From positions 620,001 to 684,000 of the forward strand of contig NZ_JZEY01000054.1 of NCBI RefSeq assembly GCF_000969445.1: a stretch of 64,000 nucleotides of DNA. Reading direction: 5' to 3'. This document shows positions 16,326 through 25,378 of the stretch, one piece after another. Under the pieces are notes generated by a model that had not been told where the DNA came from, searched no databases, and was given only the letters and a program-made list of their open reading frames with translations. The DNA is from Devosia chinhatensis. GTDB lineage: Bacteria; Pseudomonadota; Alphaproteobacteria; Rhizobiales; Devosiaceae. Both the position numbers and the translations under genes were made by a program. Each line of letters starts with the position of its first letter. The first letter of the stretch is position 1.

Positions 16326-16805
16326 ATGAACCGTTCGACGCTCCTTGCTCTTCCGATCCTTGCCCTGGCGCTTGCCGGCTGCTCCAGCACCGGTACGACG
16401 ACGACGAATGTGGCACAGGCTCCCGTCCAGGCGCAGCCGGTCATCGCCCAGCCGATGATGCCCAGCACGGCTCAGACCGTTCAGACCGCCCGTCTGACCA
16501 CCAGCATCGCCAATGGCTTCGTCGATCCGGCCGCGCTGACCCGCATGACGGCCAAGGATTCCAACGAGGCCAATAGCGCGCAGTTCTACGCCCTCCAGTT
16601 CGGCCGTCCCGGCGCCCCGCGCCAATGGGCAGGCGATGCCGGCACCACCGGCTCGGTCGCCGTGGGCCCCTATGTCCGCGTGAACAATCTCGATTGTCGG
16701 GACTTCACCCACACCGTCAAGCTTGGCGGCACCGACTACGTCCGCAAGGGCACGGCCTGCCGCGAGCAGAACGGCAACTGGAACGTGGTGCAGGGCGCAG
16801 CCTGA
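16326..16805 (+). CDS. outer-surface lipoprotein with surface-antigen-type C-terminus
   Basis: A 159-residue lipoprotein. The lipobox LALAGC puts the lipidated Cys at 19, followed by a Ser/Thr-rich spacer and repeated Gln/Pro tract (QAPVQAQPVIAQPMMP). The C-terminal half (NLDCRDFTHTVKLGGTDYV, GTACREQNGNWNVV) matches the C-terminus of rickettsial 17-kDa-type surface antigens, with two conserved Cys. Its function is unknown; anchoring in the outer membrane is inferred from the residues after Cys (no Asp at +2). It lies downstream of the feuQ-like gene but with its own 60 bp gap. Confidence 0.75.
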   Translation: MNRSTLLALPILALALAGCSSTGTTTTNVAQAPVQAQPVIAQPMMPSTAQTVQTARLTTSIANGFVDPAALTRMTAKDSNEANSAQFYALQFGRPGAPRQWAGDAGTTGSVAVGPYVRVNNLDCRDFTHTVKLGGTDYVRKGTACREQNGNWNVVQGAA

Positions 16806-16886
16806 CCTTAAGAGCGCGATCCGAAAAGGATTGTTTACCGCACAGCTGTAGGGTCGATGGTGACGTCGACCCTATACTGAGCCCTG

Positions 16887-18104
16887 ATGAGCCAGCCCGC
16901 CCCCATTATCGCTGCCGCTGCACCCCCTGCCGTCAGGGCATCGGCGCGCTCTGTACTGGCCGCCGGCAAGCCTTTTTGCGGGATGATCGACCCGATCCTT
17001 GTCGACGAGCCGATCCATTTCGCCTTTGCAGGATCAGTGGTGCGCGAGGGTGCCAACGCCGCCTGGACCTGGGTGACGCGCGATCTCTGTCCCGACCTCA
17101 TTTCCCAGGATGGCCTCAATTCGGGCAGCCTCAGGGCCGCCGAGCTCGAGCCTGCCATGCCCGAAATTCTGCTGCGGGCCAAAAAGGCGGTCGACGCGGT
17201 GGACCGCGACCATGACGCCATGCGGCGCTTTCGGGCGCAGTTCGGCCGCGACAATGCTCGCGACGAGCTGACGGTCGTGCTGGCCGGCCTGCGGGCGCGG
17301 TCGCTTTTGCTTAAGGCCCAGAGCTTCGGCAAGGCAGTCAATTCCATTGCCGAGGACGGCGCCCTTGGCGTCGCGCTGCAGTCCATGCCGCTCAATGACG
17401 CCCAGATGGCAGCCCTGCTGTTCCATGCGGCTGCGGGCCAGGTCGCCAATCCGACCAGACTGATTTCGTCAGTTATAAAGCTCACTGGCAATGCCCGTGA
17501 GGGCGCCATTTCTCGCGCCGGCTTTGCGCCCCTCATCGATGCCTATCTCGCCCATGCGCAAAACCAGCTGCACAATTTGCAACTGGCCGGGCCCTTTGCA
17601 GATATCGACATGGCGTGTCGCAGCCTCGACCGCTTTCACCGGCTCGTGCGCGCGCTCACCGGATATGTCGAGTTCGAGCGCGGCAGCCGCGCCACCCAAA
17701 TTTTGGCAAGCATTACCAAGCTGGTCTCGGACCGGGTCGAGCCCCGGCTCAAGGAAGTCGTCACCGATCTCAACCAGGCCATGCGGCGCCCTCGTGAAGG
17801 CGGAGACCGCATCGACAATGACCGCATGCTAGCGGCGATGAACGGGATGTACCTTCTCTCGGCCGTCAGGGATTGCCGCGATTCCCTCGCGCTCAATGCC
17901 GTTCTCGACCAGGTGTGGAGCCAGGCAGGGCAGGCTCTGGAAATGCACATCCAGCGTAATCTCGATCTGGCGCGGCAGCTGCCTGGCGACCCGTTGACCG
18001 GCCAGCGGCTCGACGCAGCGATCAAAATGGCCGAAGTGCGCTTCAACAGCGAATACGCCGAGACGCTGAAACGCGCGCGTCTCGCCGCCGAACGACGCAA
18101 CTAG
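16887..18104 (+). CDS. unrecognised 405-residue conserved-looking protein
   Basis: I do not recognise a family. The protein is soluble (no signal peptide or TM), alpha-helical by composition, with an Ala/Pro-rich N-terminus (QPAPIIAAAAPPAVRASARS). An early segment (PFCGMIDPILVDEPIHFAF, WTWVTRDLCPDL) is followed by long amphipathic helices (VDRDHDAMRRFRAQFGRDNA, LQLAGPFADIDMACRSLDRF). Codon use and GC match the neighbours, so it looks native. It stands alone between a lipoprotein and an opposed flavoprotein operon, with which its 3' end overlaps by 4 bp. Confidence 0.7.
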   Translation: MSQPAPIIAAAAPPAVRASARSVLAAGKPFCGMIDPILVDEPIHFAFAGSVVREGANAAWTWVTRDLCPDLISQDGLNSGSLRAAELEPAMPEILLRAKKAVDAVDRDHDAMRRFRAQFGRDNARDELTVVLAGLRARSLLLKAQSFGKAVNSIAEDGALGVALQSMPLNDAQMAALLFHAAAGQVANPTRLISSVIKLTGNAREGAISRAGFAPLIDAYLAHAQNQLHNLQLAGPFADIDMACRSLDRFHRLVRALTGYVEFERGSRATQILASITKLVSDRVEPRLKEVVTDLNQAMRRPREGGDRIDNDRMLAAMNGMYLLSAVRDCRDSLALNAVLDQVWSQAGQALEMHIQRNLDLARQLPGDPLTGQRLDAAIKMAEVRFNSEYAETLKRARLAAERRN

Positions 18105-20065
18105 CGGCTGTCCCCAAGATCGGCTGTTTTCGCTGAGATGGCGCGCCCCTGATCCCGCACGGTTACAGCAAGCTCGGGCAAAGCCAGATCCGATTGCACC
18201 AGCGCAATTGCATGGTCACCCAAGGCGCGCAGCACCACGCCAACCGAATGGGTCGGACCGACCATATCGGAATTGCGGTAGATGAGGGCGCCTGTGCTGA
18301 GCCGCCGGGTTTCCGAGGGAATAATCCGCATGAGGGTCGCATCACCGCCATAGCGGCCCGAAAGGTAGGTTGGAACCTCGTCGGCTGGCGGCACGTCCCC
18401 ATTGGTCGATTTGCGTTCGGCGGTCCCTCCACCCAGCGACACCAGGGCAACCCGTTCCTGTGCCACGATGCCCGCAGCATCTTCCGGCACGAGGCCGAGC
18501 GCTATGCCGGCCACCACATCGGTGATGTCCAATGCTTGTGCCGCATCGGCAAGGGAGGGGGTGCCTGATCTGCGCTTGTGGCCGAAAAGGTTCGCCAGGT
18601 GACGACGCGCAGGACGCGGTCGCGCCATCAGACGCTCGGCGTCGAGATAGGCTGGAGCGCCGTCATGATGCGGACTGACCGGCAGAGGGCCATCGGCGCT
18701 TTCGTGGAGAACATCGATCACGGGATCGGTCACCGGCTTGCGCGTCCGGCCAAGCAGGTGGTCGACGGCGTCGCGGCCGCTTTCGATACAGCCGCGGCGG
18801 GTAAAGTAGCCGGCAGCGCTGCCGGCCAGGGCAATGCCGTCGATGTTTCCGACGGGTTCAAGACGATGGCGCAATGACTGCCAGAGGCTGGAGCCGCCAG
18901 CCATGTGCCAAAGGGACAGGTCCGGCTGCCAGCCGCCGCAGACAATAAGCGCGTCCGCCGAGAGCGGATCGGTGTTCGGACCTGTCGGCGTGACGACAAG
19001 GTTCCTGCCTCGCCTTGACGGGCTGACCATCTCTACCGAAGTGGCCGGCATCTGGATCATGCCATAGGCGCGGCTGAAGGCGATAAAGCGCGAGCTGGCT
19101 GTCGCTCTCGCTTCGAGGATGCGAGGAATTGCGATACCCGCATCGCTTGCCTGCATGGCTAGGCGGTAGGCTGCGCTGCTGGTGGTGGCAAAAAGCGCCG
19201 AACGGCCGCACCAGATCCCGTAGTGGGAGGCCAGACCATGGGCATCGAGCGTGCCCATGACCCCCGGAAGCCGATTGCCGTCGAAGACAGGCAGCAATTC
19301 GCGCGAGCCGGTGGCAAGCACGATATGACGGGCCCGTACATCGATCACGCTCCCACGGGGCAGCTCGGCCCTGTGGACACGCACAAGGCCTGAGTGGACC
19401 GCGAAAGCTTCGCTGCCCACCATGACCGCGATTCCGTCGCTGGCAGAAATGGCAGTGCGCAGTCGGTCGATGTCGGCTTGCGGCGAGTGCTCGTCATCCT
19501 GTCGGCCGAAAAGGCCTGAATGGCCGCCCAATTGCCGAGACCTTTCGACCAAGAGTACGGAAAGCCCGGACTTCGCTGCCACAAGCGCGGCCTCCATGCC
19601 GGAAACGCCGCCGCCCACCACGATAAGATCGACCGGCTCTGCCGCGACCGCTTCGGCGCCGAGCCAAGGCCGGTTGGCGTCGCGCGAAAGCGTCACATCG
19701 ACGCCAAGCGACCGGCCAGCAGGAAGAAACCGGGAAAAGGGATATCGACGCGCCGCGCCAAGCGTCACGAAGTCAGCGCCGTCAACTGCGGGAGTGCGAT
19801 CCATCGGCAGATAGTCGAGCGGTTGTGATGCCGCCCCAGCGGGCTGGATTGCAGGGGCGGTCCGGGTCGTAAGGCCGACCGGCCAGTCTCCCTCACCCAA
19901 TGTATCGACGCCGGAGGCCAGGACTGCACTCAGGACAGTATCCCCGACAAAGCCTGAGATCCGTCGGCCATCGAGGCGGAAAGCAATAGGCTGCGAACGA
20001 TCGATGGCAGCGCCGGCGAATGCTCCGGCCTGCTCGGCGGGCAGGCGATTGACCCTGTCCTTCAT
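18101..20065 (-). CDS. sarcosine oxidase alpha-like FAD oxidoreductase, shortened
   Basis: A 654-residue flavoprotein. Residues ~25-75 match the [2Fe-2S]-ferredoxin-like N-terminal fold of sarcosine oxidase alpha (FRLDGRRISGFVGDTVLSAV). A Rossmann FAD site follows near residue 150 (DLIVVGGGVSGMEAALVAA), then VLATGSRELLPVFDG and a second nucleotide site region, and a short-chain C-terminus (TGALIYRNSDMVG, VVLRALGDHAIALV) like the last barrel of aminomethyltransferase domains. SoxA proteins are near 1,000 residues, so the folate-binding domain seems mostly lost. Its start overlaps the upstream gene's stop (ATGA), so the pair is one operon. The substrate is unknown. Confidence 0.7.
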   Translation of the reverse strand: MKDRVNRLPAEQAGAFAGAAIDRSQPIAFRLDGRRISGFVGDTVLSAVLASGVDTLGEGDWPVGLTTRTAPAIQPAGAASQPLDYLPMDRTPAVDGADFVTLGAARRYPFSRFLPAGRSLGVDVTLSRDANRPWLGAEAVAAEPVDLIVVGGGVSGMEAALVAAKSGLSVLLVERSRQLGGHSGLFGRQDDEHSPQADIDRLRTAISASDGIAVMVGSEAFAVHSGLVRVHRAELPRGSVIDVRARHIVLATGSRELLPVFDGNRLPGVMGTLDAHGLASHYGIWCGRSALFATTSSAAYRLAMQASDAGIAIPRILEARATASSRFIAFSRAYGMIQMPATSVEMVSPSRRGRNLVVTPTGPNTDPLSADALIVCGGWQPDLSLWHMAGGSSLWQSLRHRLEPVGNIDGIALAGSAAGYFTRRGCIESGRDAVDHLLGRTRKPVTDPVIDVLHESADGPLPVSPHHDGAPAYLDAERLMARPRPARRHLANLFGHKRRSGTPSLADAAQALDITDVVAGIALGLVPEDAAGIVAQERVALVSLGGGTAERKSTNGDVPPADEVPTYLSGRYGGDATLMRIIPSETRRLSTGALIYRNSDMVGPTHSVGVVLRALGDHAIALVQSDLALPELAVTVRDQGRAISAKTADLGDSR

Positions 20066-21144
20066 GACGCGGAGATCCCGGGGGCGGATGCGAATTCGCT
20101 GACGAGATTGGTCGAGACATCACGTGTGATCAGCCTTCTGCCAAACCATTCCGCCTCATGCGTCTTTGCTTCACCGGCCAGCCAGCGGGCCAGGGCCGGC
20201 GCGAGGAAAGCGCCGATCGAACCCGTATTGGCAATAACGTCCGCACCGGCTTTCGCGACCCGTCCAAAGGTTGGTGCGCCGTCGCTCGTGGCCAATTGCT
20301 GGAACATGGACTGCCCCACCCGGCTGGCGAGGGTACCACCAAGTATGGCCTCCAGCTGCCGCCTGGCTTTGCTGAAATCGCCCGGCCCGTGAAGCGCAAT
20401 GCCGCCTTCAGTTTGCTGATGAACATAAAGGCCAAGGCCGATGTCCAGAAGAACTGGGGTGGGCAAGGGCCTAAGGGGCGCAGTCATCAGTGCCACGGCA
20501 GGGCGTCGCTGAAGCAGCGCCGGCCATTGCCCCGGCGGCAAGTGTGCGATGATGGATTGGTCGTCGGCCAGAACGGCCTGCCGGGCCATGCGCTCCTCGC
20601 CACGAACGATGACGCGCACGGAGCCATCCTCATCGACGAAAACGCTCTCTGCTGCAATGCGCTCGACGCCAACCTTGTCGTTCCACGCGTCGAGGCCTGG
20701 TTCGATCCAGCTACTTTGGAGGCAGACGGCATCTCGAAAGGCCACGCCCACATGGTTGGAGGGAAGTCGCGCAGGCGCAGTCGGCTCGGTGGCGATGCCA
20801 AATTCCATGGCCATGTGCCGGATATGAGACAACGCCTCCTCGGCTCTGGGGGTGCTGGCGGTCAGAATCGGATCGATGCGGCGAAAGGCGCCTCGCCCCA
20901 CGATGCGTGCAAGAAGGCGAAGTGTTTCAGCGGTGCCCTCGCTCAACAGCGACCAGGTTTCCGGCCGCGTGATCGGCGCTGCGGAAAGGTCCATCGAGCG
21001 CTCGAGCCGGTAGCTGGCCTGGCTTGCTCCGATAAAGAGGACCCGCCGCTTATGCGTTCCTGCAAGTAGTCCCGCCACCAGCCGTGCGAGGGAGTTGGAA
21101 CCGATGACGGCAAAGTCGGCGATCGGATTGTTCATGCGGCGCAT
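20062..21144 (-). CDS. FAD-dependent oxidoreductase-like partner protein
   Basis: A 360-residue protein with an N-terminal Rossmann-like segment, ADFAVIGSNSLARLVAGLLAG. This keeps hydrophobic strands but has GSNSLA where GxGxxG is expected, so FAD binding may be altered. The C-terminal part (GLYVHQQTEGGIALHGPGDF, VIANTGSIGAFLAPALARWL) has the layout of D-amino-acid/sarcosine oxidase-type proteins. ATG 21135 is an equally likely start three codons in. Translation is coupled to the SoxA-like gene by a 4-bp overlap, suggesting that the two form one enzyme. Confidence 0.65.
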   Translation of the reverse strand: MRRMNNPIADFAVIGSNSLARLVAGLLAGTHKRRVLFIGASQASYRLERSMDLSAAPITRPETWSLLSEGTAETLRLLARIVGRGAFRRIDPILTASTPRAEEALSHIRHMAMEFGIATEPTAPARLPSNHVGVAFRDAVCLQSSWIEPGLDAWNDKVGVERIAAESVFVDEDGSVRVIVRGEERMARQAVLADDQSIIAHLPPGQWPALLQRRPAVALMTAPLRPLPTPVLLDIGLGLYVHQQTEGGIALHGPGDFSKARRQLEAILGGTLASRVGQSMFQQLATSDGAPTFGRVAKAGADVIANTGSIGAFLAPALARWLAGEAKTHEAEWFGRRLITRDVSTNLVSEFASAPGISAS

Positions 21145-21273
21145 CGGCCTGCGGCGAGCGGTCCCTGTGGCAATGCGTCCGAGGTTTCACGCTCTGTTTT
21201 GGTGGTTTTTCGCCGCATTCGGCTTATAGAGAACCCTGCCTTGTCGCGCGAAGCACACGAGCATCTGGGGCCG

Positions 21274-22353
21274 ATGATTTTCTGGTCGATCGCCATAGCC
21301 ATCACTGTAATTGCCTGCGCCGTGTTGTTTTACGCGGCAGCCGGGCGCGGGGTCAACGCGACCGAGCCGCAAACAGAAGATGCCAACAGCCATTTCCGCT
21401 TGCTCCTTGCCGGGATCGATGCCGACCTTGCAAGTGGCAAGCTTGAGGCTGACCAGGCGTTGGCCGCCAAGGCTGAGCTGGCAAGGGAAATGCTGCGGTC
21501 CAAAGGCAGAATGGCCGGCGCACAGGGTCGGGATCTCGGCCGTGGGCTGCAACTGGCGGGCCTGGCCGGCGTTGCCGCCATCGCGTTCGGCTTTTATGCG
21601 ATCCTGGGTAGTCCTGACATGCCTGCGCAGCCGCTCGCGGAACGGCCCGAAATCGTCGCACAAAGCATCAGCCTGGGCGATGCCATCGCCCAGATCGAAG
21701 CCCGGCTTGCCGAGACCCCGGACGATGTTCGTGGCTGGACGGTCATCGCCCCGGCTTACGTGGAAACGGGTCGCTATGGCGATGCCGTCAACGCCTACCG
21801 GCAGGTGCTGGCGCTTTCGGCGCCCAGCGCTGAGGTCGAAACCGATCTGGCTGAGGCCCTTCTCCTGGATGCTGGCGGCAGCGGCTCCGACGAGGCGCTC
21901 GATCTCCTGCGGAATGTTGCAGCGACCGATCCTGCCAATGTGCGAGCGCGGCTCTATCTCGCTGCCGAAGCCATGCGCACCGGCGATTACGAAACGGCCG
22001 GCACGTATTGGCGAGAGGCCATAGGGCTGGCCGGCGGAGATGAGCCATGGCTGGCGGCGGCGCGCGAGGGGCTGGCTGTTGCCGAGGCCGGTGGCACCGA
22101 CAATCTTGCGGGCCAGCAGGCCGAAATGATCCAGTCCATGGTGGGTGGTCTCGCTGGGCGCCTTGCGGCAGAGGGCGGAAGCGTCGAGGAATGGACGCAA
22201 TTGGTCCAGTCCTACATCGTGCTGGGCGATCTCGAAGAAGCGCAATCGGCCTATGACGCCGCAATTGCGGCCTATCCCGCCGCGTTCGATCGTGGTGAAC
22301 TCGATACGCTCGCGCTGAGCGCGGGCCTGACCTTGAATGGAGGAACGCAGTGA
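21274..22353 (+). CDS. ccmI: cytochrome c maturation protein CcmI (CycH)
   Basis: Holds apocytochrome c for the haem lyase. It has 359 residues from ATG 21274 (MIFWSIAIAITVIACAVLFY, TM1), then a short cytoplasmic domain and TM2 near residue 95 (LQLAGLAGVAAIAFGFYAIL). A periplasmic TPR-rich domain follows (WTVIAPAYVETGRYGDAVNA; RARLYLAAEAMRTGDYETA; VQSYIVLGDLEEAQSAY). An upstream in-frame start at 21199 would add 25 residues not typical of CcmI. It overlaps ccmE by 4 bp. Confidence 0.94.
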   Translation: MIFWSIAIAITVIACAVLFYAAAGRGVNATEPQTEDANSHFRLLLAGIDADLASGKLEADQALAAKAELAREMLRSKGRMAGAQGRDLGRGLQLAGLAGVAAIAFGFYAILGSPDMPAQPLAERPEIVAQSISLGDAIAQIEARLAETPDDVRGWTVIAPAYVETGRYGDAVNAYRQVLALSAPSAEVETDLAEALLLDAGGSGSDEALDLLRNVAATDPANVRARLYLAAEAMRTGDYETAGTYWREAIGLAGGDEPWLAAAREGLAVAEAGGTDNLAGQQAEMIQSMVGGLAGRLAAEGGSVEEWTQLVQSYIVLGDLEEAQSAYDAAIAAYPAAFDRGELDTLALSAGLTLNGGTQ

Positions 22354-22826
22354 CCGTTCAGGCCGCCGCCCGCCGCAAAGGCATGACCCGCAAGCAGAAG
22401 CGCCTCACCATCATTGCCGGACTGGCGGTCGTCGTTATGATCGCCACCGGGCTCGTGCTGTTCGCGCTTCGCGACCAGATCCTGTTCTTCTACTCTCCCA
22501 GTGACGTGGTGGCGCGGGAGGTGGCGGCCGGCCAGCCGATCCGCCTGGGTGGCCTGGTCAAGGAAGCAAGCTGGACCCGCGCCGGGCAGGACAACACCTT
22601 CACCATCACCGATGGCGGGCAGGAAATCGTCGCCGTCTACCGGGGCATCCTGCCTGACCTGTTTCGCGAAGGGCAGGGCGTGGTGGCCGAAGGCAGCATG
22701 AACGACGATGGACAGTTCATGGCCAGCAACGTGCTGGCCAAGCACGACGAAAACTATATTCCGCGCGAAGTGGTGGACGCCCTCAAGGCCCAAGGCGAAT
22801 GGCGTCCGGAGGGTGCCGGGCAGTGA
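22350..22826 (+). CDS. ccmE: haem chaperone CcmE (CycJ)
   Basis: Periplasmic haem carrier that receives haem from the CcmABCD complex and gives it to the CcmFH lyase. It has 158 residues: a basic N-terminus (RRKGMTRKQKRLT), one TM (IIAGLAVVVMIATGLVLFAL), an OB-fold (GQPIRLGGLVKEASW, TDGGQEIVAVYRGILPDLF), and the haem-binding motif HDENY (His/Tyr) near residue 131. It overlaps both neighbours by 4 bp. Confidence 0.97.
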   Translation: MTVQAAARRKGMTRKQKRLTIIAGLAVVVMIATGLVLFALRDQILFFYSPSDVVAREVAAGQPIRLGGLVKEASWTRAGQDNTFTITDGGQEIVAVYRGILPDLFREGQGVVAEGSMNDDGQFMASNVLAKHDENYIPREVVDALKAQGEWRPEGAGQ

Positions 22827-24796
22827 GCATCGAGCTTGGCCATTTCGCTCTGATCCTGGCTTTTGCCATTGCCTTGGTTTCTGCGCTTGGGGGGCTATTG
22901 CTCTGGCGTCGCGGGGAGCGGCTCGCCATGATGCTGGGGCAGGCGGCTATCCTGCAGTTCGTCCTGGTGGCGCTGGCCTTCGCGGCCATCACCAATGCCT
23001 TCATCGTCTCCGATTTCAGCGTCGCGCTGGTGGCCAATCATTCCCACTCGCTCAAGCCGCTGATCTTCAAGATCTCCGGGGTCTGGGGGAACCATGAAGG
23101 CTCGATGCTGCTGTGGATTCTCATCCTTGTGCTGTTCGGGGCCATGGTCGCCGCCTTCGGGCGATCGCTGCCAGCCGACCTTGCCAATCTGGTTCTGGGG
23201 GCCCAGGGCCTGTTGACTGCAGCCTTTGCCGGCTTCACGCTGGTGACTTCAAATCCTTTCGAGCGGCTAGCCGCGCCCCCGCTCGAGGGCGCGGACCTCA
23301 ATCCGATCCTGCAGGATATCGGCCTCGCCATTCACCCGCCGCTGCTCTATGCCGGCTATGTCGGCTTCTCGATCTGCTTTTCATTTGCCGTGGCGGCGCT
23401 GATTTCGGGACGCATCGACCAGGCCTGGGCTCGCTGGGTCCGGCCCTGGACCATGCTGAGCTGGGTCTTTCTGACGCTGGGCATCGCCATGGGCTCCTAC
23501 TGGGCCTATTACGAACTCGGCTGGGGCGGCTGGTGGTTCTGGGACCCGGTGGAAAATGCCAGCTTCATGCCCTGGCTTGCCGGCACCGCCCTGCTGCATT
23601 CGGCCCTGGTGATGGAAAAGCGGAATGCGCTCAAGATCTGGACAGTGTTCCTGGCGATCATCACCTTTTCGCTCTCGCTTCTGGGCACCTTCCTAGTTCG
23701 TTCCGGCATCCTGACATCGGTGCATACCTTCGCCAGCGACCCAACGCGGGGTCTGGTGATCCTCTCGATCCTCGGCGTGCTGATTGGCGGCGCGTTCCTG
23801 CTGTTCGCCATGCGGGCCCCGGCTTTGCGTCAGGGCGGCCTGTTCGCGCCGATCAGCCGGGAAGGCGCGCTGATCCTCAACAATCTGTTCCTGGCCACGG
23901 CCATCGGCGCTGTTCTCGTGGGCACGCTCTATCCACTTCTGCTCGATGCCCTGACCGGCACGACCATTTCCGTGGGCGCGCCGTTCTTCGACTTCACCTT
24001 CGGCGCGCTGATGGCGCCCTTGCTGCTGGTTTTGCCTTTCGGTCCGCTTCTGGCATGGAAGCGCGCCGATCTCGTCGCCGCCGGCCAGCGCCTTCTGGGC
24101 ATGGCCGGCCTTGCAGTGTTTCTGACGGTTTTGATTTCTGCCCTGGGCGGGGTGTCCATTTCTCTCGTGCCGCTCGGCCTCTTGCTCGGCTTCTGGGTCA
24201 GCCTGGGATCGGTGGCGGAGCTGATCGAACGCTCTCGGCTGGGCCGCATCCCGCTGGGCGACAGCCTGCGACGTCTCGTCGGCTTGCCCAAGAGCATCTG
24301 GTCCACGGCCATAGGCCATCTTGGGCTCGGGCTGACGGTTCTGGGCATCGTCTCGGTAACGGCTTGGGAAACTGAGCTCGTGACCACGCTCAACCCAGGC
24401 GAAACGGCCGAGCTGGCGGGGTATCAGATCGCTTTCGACAGTTTCGAGGAAATCCCAGGGCCGAATTACATGGCTGATACCGGCATCTTCACCGTTACGG
24501 CGCCGGGCGGGCAGACGGCAAGGCTGGACGCGGAGCGGCGGATCTACGTGGCGAGTGGAACGCCGACGACGGAGGCGGCGATCCAGACCTATGGCCTTTC
24601 CCAGCTCTATCTTCAGCTCGGCGAGCCGCTCGACGACACACATGTCATTCGCGTCTGGCACAAGCCCTATATTCTCTTGATCTGGATTGGCTGTCTCGTC
24701 ATGTCCGGCGCCGGCGTCTTGTCGCTGACCGATCGGCGGCTGCGGATCGGGGCTCCGCAACGCGCCAGACGGGTGACGCCGGAGGCCGCTGAATGA
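22823..24796 (+). CDS. ccmF: haem lyase subunit CcmF (CycK)
   Basis: Multi-pass membrane protein that attaches haem to CxxCH of apocytochrome c. It has 657 residues from GTG 22823, which overlaps the ccmE stop (GTGA). The WWD domain is intact (WGGWWFWDPVENASFMPW), and conserved periplasmic histidines are seen in NHSHSLKPLIFKISGVWGNH and HPPLLYAG. About 15 TM segments are present. A longer frame from 22799 lies inside ccmE. It is followed by ccmH with a 4-bp overlap. ccmABCD and ccmG are not in the window. Confidence 0.96.
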   Translation: MSIELGHFALILAFAIALVSALGGLLLWRRGERLAMMLGQAAILQFVLVALAFAAITNAFIVSDFSVALVANHSHSLKPLIFKISGVWGNHEGSMLLWILILVLFGAMVAAFGRSLPADLANLVLGAQGLLTAAFAGFTLVTSNPFERLAAPPLEGADLNPILQDIGLAIHPPLLYAGYVGFSICFSFAVAALISGRIDQAWARWVRPWTMLSWVFLTLGIAMGSYWAYYELGWGGWWFWDPVENASFMPWLAGTALLHSALVMEKRNALKIWTVFLAIITFSLSLLGTFLVRSGILTSVHTFASDPTRGLVILSILGVLIGGAFLLFAMRAPALRQGGLFAPISREGALILNNLFLATAIGAVLVGTLYPLLLDALTGTTISVGAPFFDFTFGALMAPLLLVLPFGPLLAWKRADLVAAGQRLLGMAGLAVFLTVLISALGGVSISLVPLGLLLGFWVSLGSVAELIERSRLGRIPLGDSLRRLVGLPKSIWSTAIGHLGLGLTVLGIVSVTAWETELVTTLNPGETAELAGYQIAFDSFEEIPGPNYMADTGIFTVTAPGGQTARLDAERRIYVASGTPTTEAAIQTYGLSQLYLQLGEPLDDTHVIRVWHKPYILLIWIGCLVMSGAGVLSLTDRRLRIGAPQRARRVTPEAAE

Positions 24797-25251
24797 ATTG
24801 GCGCACCCTCGTCCTGTGCTTCCTTTTGCTCTTGCCCGGCCCCGTCGGCGCCGTCGGCCCGGATGAAATCCTACCCGATCCCGCACTCGAGGCGCGGGCG
24901 CGCGAATTATCGGCCGGCTTGCGGTGCCTTGTCTGCCAGAACCAGTCGATCGACGACAGCGATGCCGATCTGGCGCGGGACCTGCGCCTACTGGTCCGGG
25001 AGCGCCTGATTGCCGGCGACAGCAACGATGAGGTCGAGCAGTATATCGTCGACCGTTATGGCGAGTATGTGCTGCTCAACCCCCGCATGGGTCCACACAC
25101 GATCCTGCTGTGGATCGCCGCGCCGGGCCTGCTGGCGGCAGGACTTTTCGGCCTGTGGCTGGCCGGTCGCCGGAAGACGCCGGCTGCTTCCTCCAGTCTC
25201 TCCGCGGAGGAGCAGGCGGCGCTCGATGAGCTTGCCGACACCGATCGGTAA
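24793..25251 (+). CDS. ccmH: cytochrome c maturation protein CcmH (CycL)
   Basis: Thiol-reducing subunit that keeps the apocytochrome haem site reduced. It has 152 residues: a signal/TM (LVLCFLLLLPGPVGA), the redox motif RCLVCQNQSIDDSDADLARD with CxxC, a three-helix bundle (YIVDRYGEYVLLNPRMG), and a C-terminal TM (TILLWIAAPGLLAAGLFGLW). It is the last gene of the ccmIEFH operon. The degP gene begins 127 bp later. Confidence 0.96.
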   Translation: MNWRTLVLCFLLLLPGPVGAVGPDEILPDPALEARARELSAGLRCLVCQNQSIDDSDADLARDLRLLVRERLIAGDSNDEVEQYIVDRYGEYVLLNPRMGPHTILLWIAAPGLLAAGLFGLWLAGRRKTPAASSSLSAEEQAALDELADTDR

Positions 25252-25378
25252 CAAACCGGTCGCAATCTCGCCTGCAACATTGCCAAAGCTTAATGTCGGC
25301 GCAACTTCACAGAAAGGCGCGTCGTTCCATATGTACGGCACAAGCTGTTGAGAGCTTATTCGAAGGAGACTGGTTCCC

